Shown: in pieces, positions 30,450 to 38,167 of the stretch
Layout: every line of letters starts with the position of its first letter
Position numbering within the stretch: position 1 is the first letter of the stretch
Assembly: GCF_000003605.2 (NCBI RefSeq)
Contig: NW_003135352.1
Span: 77,198 to 115,364 of the forward strand
Direction: 5' to 3'
DNA: 38,167 nt
Source: Saccoglossus kowalevskii
Taxonomy: Eukaryota; Hemichordata; Enteropneusta; Harrimaniidae
Notes under the pieces: model-generated
What the model saw: only the letters and a program-made list of their open reading frames with translations
Told to the model about the DNA's origin: nothing
Database searches by the model: none
Translations under genes and position numbers: made by a program

Positions 30450-31086
30450 GTGTGTAGCATCCTTCATATTGCAATTATCAAAACAAGTTTGCATCTGTTG
30501 TCGGGTGACATCTGCATCAGACATTATCTTATATTTGTTTGCCTACATTTGTTTCTATGATGTTTAAAGCGGGGTTGTCGTCATCTGCGCATGCGCGAGC
30601 GTTGTTATCGTCGCTTAGTTCTCCGCTTTAAAACAGAATCGATTTGTCGTCTGCGCTTCTAGACACTATCAAATGCATCGTATATAAAGGTCAACATGAA
30701 AATACGTCGTCAAATCCGCCATGTTTGTTGATTCTCGCCAGTTGAAAAGACTAAGATTAGCTATCAAACTATCCGTCCTACCCGTAAGAACGAATTGACT
30801 GGTAAATACTCTAATTTTGATCTTGACTTCTGTAAACAACTTATCCGCTGGTTGCTAACGAAATCCAGTTTACCATTCCTCTAAGTCGCGCACTCTGACG
30901 ACGGAGCGCTTCTGAGACGTCAAAATGACGTTTATGTTTGAAAGCAATGTCGCTGAAATGAAAAAGTGTTTCTGTATGTGTATTAGGCGTGTTGTGTTTT
31001 GTTTTGTTTTTGTGTTTTTTTGTTTTTTTTTATAAATAATGAATAACCTGGAAAAGCTGCGTTTGTTACACTCACTCTATTTACAG
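30450..31086 (+). promoter_or_regulatory. Intron with promoter-like motifs
   Basis: This intron splits lectin domain 3. It contains a palindromic NRF-1-like TGCGCATGCGCG (30586-30597), a TATATAAAGG (30681-30690), a minus-strand ATGGCGG (30722-30716), and T-rich tracts at 30990-31032. The island 30570-30930 is less AT-rich than its surroundings. An internal or antisense promoter, or an inserted repeat carrying one, would explain it. No exon was seen. Confidence 0.35.
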
Positions 31087-31325
31087 GAATTTTGACATTT
31101 GGATTGGGTTGCATGACCTGGAGGTCGATGGAAGTCCATACTGGACTTGCGGGGATCAGTTGAAATCTACTAACAGTGAGAAAAAACTACCCTGGGCCTT
31201 CGACAATGATAACACCGGAGACAACGACTGCGTCCGACTAGTGCCAACCTCAGAAGGGGAATACGAATGGCAATATGCAAATTGCGATACAAAATACCAT
31301 TATATGTGTGTTATAGAAGGGGTGG
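31087..31325 (+). CDS. C-type lectin domain 3, second half
   Basis: A 239-nt exon after TATTTACAG, phase 2 in and phase 1 out (GTGG|GTGAGT). It reads FDIWIGLHDLEVDGSPYWTC, KLPWAFDNDNTGDNDCVRLV, WQYANCDTKYHYMC. WIGL is the family's signature core. The final cysteines follow the C...W...C...Y-M-C pattern, with one extra pair-forming Cys (YWTC). The phase-1 end joins directly to the propeptide exon at 32226. There is no stop codon at the lectin end, which supports read-through into the protease part. Confidence 0.9.
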
Positions 31326-32225
31326 GTGAGTATAATGTCGATTTACTCGTGTATATTTGAGGAATAACAAAACAATGTTATTCATTGATAACTTTTTTAT
31401 AGTTAGAACCATCTAGTAACATAAATATTTATTTAGTTGCGTATATACACCAACCACAGATTCAAATAACACTGACGCTGCCGAACACCTTTAGCGGATT
31501 GAGTTATAGAGCGTCGGATGGACCCCCCTGTAACTCAAATATATAACAAGTTATTCGTTGTTTGAGTTAGTAAAAGCCGTATTTAGTATTCAATAAACAC
31601 TCAGATGATAAAAGCTCTACAAATGCATGCTGATGCAATTTACATGATCTTTTCTACGTCACTTTTCGTTATATGAATATTCAACATTTTTTTATTAGTA
31701 TACTAGTATGCCGTCCACTATTTTTGATTCTCCAGCAAAGAGACAAATTTGACCACTGCAAATAATGCCAGCTTACGAGGTTTACCTGGATTGGCATTGC
31801 TTCGGTTCCAGAACCCTTTGTGTTTTAATGAGTTTAACTTGGTACACATTGTGTTAAAGTTTCATTCTAAATGCATGATCTGCAGAAAACCTCTCACTTA
31901 TCCCTGTAAGCGCCATATACGGGTTTTAAATGTTGTGGGCACTCCAATGCAACAGAAGCCTGAAATGTTCTGAAATGAAATAAGGTGGTCTTGATAATAA
32001 CAACAATGAAAGATTTGTTTGATTTGTGATTAAACACAACAACTTTAAATACTGGCTATCATCAGTGCTCAAAAGTTTTCTTCATCTAATACTAATACAA
32101 CTTTTGTAGTCTATTTGACATTTGATTTGAAATTGTAATTGAGTTTAACAACGTTATATCCTTCCGATCCGGATTAAGGTGTTTGTGTCAATGCGCTATT
32201 ACACGTGGTTAATGCACTATTTCAG
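31326..32225. other. Intron between lectin and propeptide parts
   Basis: Nine hundred bases, AT-rich. No terminal exon, stop or AATAAA-type signal placed to end the lectin gene was recognised. A new first exon with a signal peptide is also not seen. This supports, but does not prove, a single gene. Confidence 0.4.
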
Positions 32226-32339
32226 ATGACAAAACTGCACGTGCCAGCCTTGATGAGAAGCAGAATCGACTGAAAGCAGATAGACACGTACATATGCAAG
32301 AACCGAACGCATTGCTGGAAGAAGTCAATTCTGGTGTAG
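32226..32339 (+). CDS. Linker/propeptide exon 1
   Basis: A 114-nt exon between CTATTTCAG and GTAG|GTATGT, phase 1 to phase 1. It reads DKTARASLDEKQNRLKAD, HVHMQEPNALLEEVNSGV. It is hydrophilic and has no cysteine. It resembles the poorly conserved leader region in front of astacin propeptides and continues in frame into the next exon. It has no independent domain signature, so its assignment rests on phase and position. Confidence 0.6.
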
Positions 32340-32912
32340 GTATGTGGTCTTACAGTTAAACTTAATTTTTTGTCAGAAATCTCAGAACCGAATCATAGAG
32401 AGATTTGTATTTGATATGGAGCGGTGAGCAATACGCTAAATGAACCAAAGCAATGCTAATTTGGTTAGGTAAAATAGCCCCCAAAATGTAACACATTCTG
32501 TTACGTTCAGGGAAACATATTCAAGATAAATGGGAATGACTGTTTTAAAGTACAGCATAGTACAATATTATTGCCTTTCGTCCTAGGGGAAATTGAAAAA
32601 AAAAGTGTGGTTTTATTTTATTTTTTATTCAATACCACAACAGCAAAATATATGTCAAATATTGAACATTTATTAAATAATGGTTGTGCTAAAAGCTGAC
32701 TTGAATCTACAAAACATCGTCTGAATCAGAAAATAATTTCTAACTGTGCACTGGTAGGCGTTGCTTCTCGACAATCTTCCAGCACTTGCTGGGTTTAAAT
32801 TTCTTTCAAGCCGGAGAAGAAATGGAAGTCAATTACGATTAACATAAAGAAGAAGCGATGTATTGTAGCTCTTCAAATTAAATTCTTGTTTATTTATTTA
32901 TTTTCATTGCAG

Positions 32913-33051
32913 AGAATGAACTGCTGGTTGAAATTGACATAATGCTGTTACCAGAGGAGATGGAGCGTCTCTTGAGTGGCTTATCACCGGTTTCTCCGAG
33001 AGGGCGTGGTAAAAAGCGAGGTCAATTTGTAGACAACAACGGCAATCAAAA
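32913..33051 (+). CDS. Astacin propeptide exon with basic motif
   Basis: A 139-nt exon after TTTTCATTGCAG, ending AAAA|GTATGT in phase 2. It encodes NELLVEIDIMLLPEEMERLL, then SPRGRGKKRGQFVDNNGNQ. LVEIDIML corresponds to the F-E-G-D-I-x-L aspartate-switch motif that keeps astacin zymogens inactive: the Asp caps the catalytic zinc. EGD is altered to EID here. A basic patch (RGRGKKR) and the next exon's RRRR would allow cleavage by furin-type enzymes. Confidence 0.78.
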
Positions 33052-33308
33052 GTATGTCATACCACAGTATGTCGCATTACGTCACGTTACGCCACGTTGT
33101 GCCACGTCCCGTCACATCATATTAGGTCACGCGACGTCTTAAACATCGCTACATGTCTTGCAATGTGACGTCACACCACGTTGTGTCTATAACGCTATTA
33201 ATTAATCACTCGTATGGTTATATAGCTGTATACAGTAATAATTACAACTCCTAAACGTTTTTAGGAAGTAATGTTCAGTGGACCTCTTTGTGGTATAAAT
33301 ATGCATTT

Positions 33309-33400
33309 TACGGCGGGCCATAACTAAATATGTTTCAATATTATACGATTGTCTGGGGTGTTATACGACTGTTCTTGTGATATTGTACGAATGCCGGGCG
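33309..33400 (+). repeat. Dispersed repeat, copy A, with ~20-nt subunits
   Basis: An ACGGCGGGCCATAAC head is followed by three imperfect units beginning TTATACGATTGTC, TTATACGACTGTT and TTGTACGAATGCC. Spacing is 20-22 nt. It is related to copy B at 35461-35572, which is in opposite orientation. Confidence 0.75.
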
Positions 33401-34088
33401 TGTAGTTTTGGGTTGAAATCCGTGCACATTAATCAGTTAATTTGTTTAATAGTCAGCAAATTTGAGATTTCACTAACGTCTGGCGAACAGATTTAAAAAT
33501 TTAAATTTGGCATATAAAAAATGTATGTGTTCTAGGATGAACCACAAACCACAGATGTTGCTAGTATTTTACATTCACATGCATCTCATACAAGGTGGAC
33601 CAGAATCCAAATTTTTCTATACAATATTTTTATACTCACGGTGTACATAAAGTCACCTCCAATGATCAATTAAGTGGGAGAAGTTGAAGTGGGAGACCAG
33701 TTTAAACAGGCATGCTCGGTGTTTAGCAGAATCATGCATGTTTATTCTCATAAACTACACTAGAAACTAAAATATTTTTAATGGGATATAAACACTATTA
33801 ATAGAAGTTATGTGGGCCATTTTCTTGTACTGTGTCGTGTGTGTTTGTCTAATTGTATTTCCTGGGTTTAGTTGTTGATACTAAGGATCACAAAGCTATT
33901 TAGACCATCAGGCTGCTTCAATATTTTGGTGATACCAAATTTGTTTGTTTTTTTCATACAATTAATTATCTACCAAATTACATTTTGGACTTCTGCCCAC
34001 ATTGCTTGAATATTCTTAGCAATATGCATCTCTAAGCGTGGAGTTATATGTTCATCACGGTACATGGTACATAATATTTATTATTTAG

Positions 34089-34118
34089 TGGGCCAAGCCC
34101 TTTGAGGGCTGAAGCCCA
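34089..34118. repeat. Hairpin-forming repeat
   Basis: TGGGCCAAGCCCT and AGGGCTGAAGCCCA can pair around a 3-nt loop with one mismatch. It may be the end of an interspersed element. The nearby T15-type run at 34158 would fit a retroposon tail, but no element could be outlined. Confidence 0.45.
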
Positions 34119-35460
34119 TTTTGTTATCGCTGGGATTTTTCTTCTTCCCGACGCTGTTTTTTTTTTTTTTTTGTCTGCTCGTTTGAGAAAATGGCTGAAC
34201 AGAACTTGCTGCGCTGATTGGTGGTGATGTGAACTTGTGCACTGAACTTTCTAAATTTGTATTTGTTAACTTCCATGGCCGCTATCGAGGGTCAAAATTC
34301 GACCACAGGGGGAGGGGTAATCACTCTTTTCTAAGGGCCTAGGGCTTTCAAATTCTTTACTGTATATAGTACTGCCTAAGTGCAATAAATGTCGACAATA
34401 TAAACTATAGCGATCACGTGACTTATTCTGTTGGGTCTATTTTTAAAAAGATGCTGACTCAGCATTTTTTGTTCATTAAAATCTCTTCTCCTCCTGAACA
34501 ACATTGTCGTTCGCAATGAAACTTAGTATATAGCTTCTTCTAATATATATCTAATTAGTATGGCAAACAAAATTTGATTGGTCAATTGATTTGGTCGCCA
34601 TCTTGGATTTACTGAAAACCGAAATCGGCCATTTTGACCACATTGTGGCGGTCTAGAAGTCCCGATTTTTGTTGTGTTGCACCTGTATCCCATGTTATCA
34701 GTCACATGGTTATGCTGATGTTGAATATAACGAACTATTTAACATGTTACACTTCATTATGCAGGGATATTGGTATCAACACGCCATTTCAATGAGTATC
34801 TGCAGATAACTTTTCCGACAATTCTGCTTGGACCCCGTCAACAGCTTTAATTTATATTGTTTCAGGTTTCCCTTAATATATATGTAATGTTAAATACGAA
34901 TCTATCATTATGTCACTACGTTCAGCATGCTCACCTACATACGGATTACTTTAGAGTAGACCGAAGATTTGTTCTCTGTTCAGAACATTCTACAGAAAAT
35001 AAATTTGATCACGTCCTTATGAGTCAATACAGACCTTCTCAGTGCCAGTTCAAACATTTACGCAAAACTGAAAGCCAGTGAAAATTGTACATCATTATGA
35101 ATACCACAAACGGCCGTATGTTTACTATTCCGAATACTACAGATGACAGTCTAGGCTTCAACCTCTTTAAATAAGGTGTGACTAGATTTTTTTATTACTC
35201 TATATATGTCTATGATCCCCCAAAGGCCGGATGAGTTACACGGGGCAGGATCCGAAAAGTGTAGTACTACTAGAGACAAATGAGTTAAATGTGAACCGAG
35301 AATTTGGTAAACATAGTTAACTAACAGTGTGAAAAATAAAAATAAAAACCCCATTCGTATACGCGAAGATAAGTTGAAAATGGATAGCGAGTGATAAGAC
35401 TGTATTAATTCAATTGTGTACATTAATTAATTAATATACACCGATCCTACCTTAAATTAA

Positions 35461-35572
35461 GATATCGACAATTATATAACACCTCCGACAATCGTAGAAT
35501 ATCGCGGAACCAATAGTATAACATCGCCGACAATCGTATAATTTTGCCAAATTTGCAGTTACGGGCCACCGT
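35461..35572 (-). repeat. Dispersed repeat, copy B, inverted relative to copy A
   Basis: Read on the minus strand it begins ACGGTGGCCCGTAAC, then four units starting TTATACGATTGTC, TTATACTATTGGT, TTCTACGATTGTC and TTATATAATTGTC, 20-22 nt apart. The head and first unit align with copy A. Confidence 0.75.
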
Positions 35573-35765
35573 CTTTTTTTGCCAGTAAACAGATGGTTAT
35601 ATAATGTAGGTAGCTCGATACCCTCAATTATAATTTCATCAATTGTTGTTTGTCTACACAAATCTATAGTATTCTCGGAACATGCAAAAATTTGAGTACA
35701 AAAACGTTTAGTATAAACACAATCACTCTTGTTCGAACTGACATTTGGATGTTATTTCTGTACAG

Positions 35766-35857
35766 ATCGCGACGAAGACGCAACGCCTTAGCATGGGACA
35801 CGTATTACTGGCCAGACGGTGTCGTTTACTACGACTTCAGTACGTCAGCACCACTAG
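35766..35857 (+). CDS. Astacin exon: processing site and start of the protease
   Basis: A 92-nt exon between TCTGTACAG and CTAG|GTACGT, phase 2 in and phase 1 out. It encodes SRRRRNALAWDTYYWPDGVV, then YYDFSTSAPL. RRRRNA is the usual activation-cleavage site and N-terminus of astacin-type proteases (RxKRNA). W-P-x-G-x-V-Y-Y is the first strand of the catalytic domain. After cleavage the upstream lectin domains would be released from the protease or stay bound to it. Confidence 0.9.
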
Positions 35858-36299
35858 GTACGTAAGCGAACACATGAAATGATTACAGTGTAGTTCTAAT
35901 GGTATAATTATCTAACACTAGAGTAGATATCTAGGGATATTTTAGATTTGAAAACACTCGAATGAAAAGACCGCCCCAACTAATCATACCAGTCAGAAAT
36001 ATTCATACTAGTGAAATCAACACAATTTCTGAATTTTGGTAACATGTGTTAGCTTTATTTTGGAGAATTTCACATACAGCCAATAGGGTGGATCCATACA
36101 AACTTGAAGGTTTCAATGCCCGGATCTGTTTCTGATTTGTTTGCTTTTTTTTAAAAACGTATGGCTTTCGATTTTTACTTGAAAAATAATTATATCACTT
36201 ATAGGATCACGTGATTTTTGAGCGTTTGTATCTAGCCATTCAGAGCGTAGTGGCACATTGTTTATGTGTGAAAATTCTATTTACATGTTACGCTTTCAG

Positions 36300-36417
36300 C
36301 CTCAGAAGACGAGGATCAGGTAATGTCGGCAATAGCTTACATCGAAAATCGGACGTGCATACGATTTACCCGGCGTACTGATCAACAAAATTATATCAAT
36401 ATATTCAGCGGAGATGG
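36300..36417 (+). CDS. Astacin exon: N-terminal subdomain
   Basis: A 118-nt exon between CGCTTTCAG and ATGG|GTGAGT, phase 1 in and phase 2 out. It reads DQVMSAIAYIENRTCIRFTR, TDQQNYINIFSGDG. This is the A-I-x-x-I-E-x-x-T-C-I-R-F block plus the strand D-Y-I-x-I present in all astacins. The Cys is the one that normally pairs near the domain end. NRT is a possible glycosylation site. Confidence 0.9.
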
Positions 36418-37048
36418 GTGAGTACTTTGTTATAGACGTGTCATTTCGTCGTGACCGCGTGAATTGGAATATACTAGGTGGAAATACATTTTCCCCGTGT
36501 GTGTATAGGTTGTTATGTCCAGGAAAGCACTCACAGCGGGAACATTCTACAAAGATTTAATCACAAATCAATGTTCGGAGACATTACACCTCACTCGTCT
36601 CAGTATCTTTCTCACACATCGCTGTCTCTGTATCTTTCTCACTATATGTTATGCTATTTTGCTTACACAGTTTCTTCACTTATATTTAAAAAAATACCCT
36701 TCTTTTTTCATATTTACCACAAGATGGTGACGTTCAACTTGGTAAAATCAACATAGATAAACCATCATGGTGTAAATACGATGAACCCCGGAAGGCTTTG
36801 CAACTGACTATTATATATTCTCTATACATACGAGTAAAATCGTAGACAGCATTGGTCAGAATAAAATTCTTCTGTCTACTAGTCGTAACGTCGTTCATTT
36901 TAGTCGAGGGCCGTGCTGGAAAGCACATAACGTCCGACTAGTGATTCTCCGGAGGGAAATATGCACATTTGATACACATCCCACATAGGGGTAATAACGA
37001 GGGCTCGTGTATTACAACAAATATTTCTGAATAACCACTTTTTTCCAG

Positions 37049-37224
37049 ATGCTGGTCGTATTTAGGACATACAGGTTCGAAGCAGGACTTGTCACTGGAC
37101 GTTAGATGTGTACAGCTTGGAGTGATTTTACATGAGATGTTCCACGCACTAGGTTTCTGGCATGAACATTCCCGGTATGACAGAGATGATTTTGTTTCTG
37201 TAAATTGGGACAATATTAAACCCG
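37049..37224 (+). CDS. Astacin exon: zinc-binding active site
   Basis: A 176-nt exon after TTTTTTCCAG, ending CCCG|GTAAGA in phase 1. It joins as GDG-CWSYLGHTG. The motif HEMFHALGFWHEHSRYDRD gives the three zinc histidines, the catalytic Glu and the astacin-specific GFWHEHxRxDRD. DFVSVNWDNIKPG follows, as in the family. All catalytic residues in this part are intact. The Met-turn (S-x-M-H-Y) belongs to a later exon not seen here. Confidence 0.95.
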
Positions 37225-37933
37225 GTAAGATCAATATACGTTGATGGCAGACTTAATTAATCGACACTCATCCGAAAGCTTAATTCCGATGAATAACAGT
37301 CATTAATAGCATTATAATATTGGTCACATATTTATTTGCTTTGATTTTCAAAACACCTAAAAGTCTTGGGGTCTAGTTGAGAGCTAGTTGTGGTTCCTTA
37401 GCTCTTTTTGTGTCGGTCTTCAGTCTTTGTGTTGATATATGAATCATTTACGATATTTAGGTATTTTCAAAATTGATTCATGGTGCTTCGCATACGTGGT
37501 ATTGCAAATAAAAGTTGAAAAAGGCAGAATATGTTCTCGCCATCGAACTCGTCGGGCAATCGATAATTTGCTTATTAAGATCTCACTAAAGCAGAAACTT
37601 GACAAACACCACTAGTTTGATGTTCTTTTATTCGGGATATATCGCTTCTTACCATACGTGCACGTAACTCCGGCGACAGCTATTTTTGTCCGGTCGAACG
37701 AGGACAATAAGTCGTCACTTGAAAAGGTATTCCCGATGGACTTGTTGGATACGTAAAGCGAACATGACGTCTGCTTCAGATGCATGTGTATACTGCCCAA
37801 AGTCTTGTAAGAGAAATGAACAAATAGATAAAATGAATACATTCCATGCAAGATGCAGGGAAAATAGACAACAGCAAATACTAAGAGGTTCATACAAACT
37901 ACTACGGTAATAGTAGCAAACGGTCATTTTCAG
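37225..37933. other. Intron or 3' region after the active-site exon
   Basis: About 700 bp with no piece resembling the next part of an astacin (N-F-x-x-Y, Y-D-Y-x-S-x-M-H-Y). Short open frames occur near 37686-37910 but match nothing recognised. Confidence 0.4.
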
Positions 37934-38061
37934 GCATTTCAGCTGTTGAACATTCTGATGGAGTTACTAATACAGTGACGCCATTTAGCCAAGTAATTGT
38001 GTTCTTGTTCGACCTCAGGAAAAAAGATGTCATTGGCGTTACGTACGGAATAGTCAATTAA
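37934..38061 (+). CDS. Possible terminal exon (uncertain)
   Basis: After a CATTTTCAG acceptor an open frame continues in the right phase (GISAVEHSDGVTNTVTPFSQ, then VIVFLFDLRKK and on to TAA at 38059-38061). It lacks the Met-turn and other astacin residues. If used, it would give a truncated enzyme. More likely it is chance, and the true next exon lies beyond 38167. Confidence 0.25.
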
Positions 38062-38167
38062 AAAATCTAATATAACTATTTCGAAGAACCTGTCGATTTT
38101 TTATTTGTTAAAATTCAGTCTCGTTGATAGATCAGTATTGCACTAGCTTACACCAAGTTTAGTATTC

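Larger units (their letters stand above)
33052..35765. other. Large intron inside the astacin gene
   Basis: 2.7 kb. It starts with degenerate ACGTCAC-like repeats (33060-33180) and holds the two related repeat copies at 33309-33400 and 35461-35572. A hairpin-forming repeat lies at 34089-34118 and a T-run at 34158-34171. No exon was recognised. Confidence 0.5.

Overview
The window is animal nuclear DNA, AT-rich and built of small exons with GT..AG splice sites. The domain mix is typical of an invertebrate, and the LRR receptor is of the GRL101 type first known from a snail. A lophotrochozoan such as a mollusc or brachiopod is my best guess, but the sequence does not settle the phylum. No prokaryotic gene, CRISPR array, rRNA or convincing tRNA was seen. 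All exon models below come from reading splice signals, reading phase and domain patterns by eye.

Left part (1-5555, minus strand): a mosaic secreted protein. Its exons, in transcription order, encode a signal peptide, a trefoil-like domain, an F5/8-type (discoidin/fucolectin-like) domain split over two exons, a kringle and an EGF domain. Every join is phase 1, and the gene seems to run off the left edge. A 176-bp tandem duplication has copied the 3' end of the kringle exon with its donor site.

Mobile-element zone (about 6.2-8.5 kb): a 1.2-kb element with inverted arms of 150 bp or more (6271-7470) holds a tiny spliced reading frame. It abuts a broken non-LTR reverse transcriptase on the minus strand.

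Receptor-relic zone (9.7-20.9 kb, plus strand). First comes an amine-type GPCR pseudogene with a stop, several frameshifts, no TM4, and a 155-bp hAT-type MITE flanked by a perfect 8-bp duplication. Next is a large degenerate GRL101-like receptor: PAN-like, CUB, C-type lectin, five LDLa modules, LRRs and 7TM. It carries at least four in-frame stops and three frame breaks. About 330 bp behind its 7TM region lies an exon that reads like a protein-kinase catalytic loop with HGN in place of HRD.

Right part (24.5-38.1 kb, plus strand): an apparently intact multi-exon gene. In order it has a signal peptide, three C-type lectin domains, an astacin-type propeptide with a basic cleavage site, and the first part of an astacin metalloprotease domain including the zinc motif. 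All exon phases agree. If it is one gene, lectin domains placed in front of the propeptide of an astacin are unusual. The last part of the protease is not visible before the right edge.

The spaces between are introns and intergenic DNA holding further inverted-repeat elements (22211-23059, 25448-25790), a pair of related repeats at 33.3 and 35.5 kb, microsatellites and a few promoter-like motif clusters.
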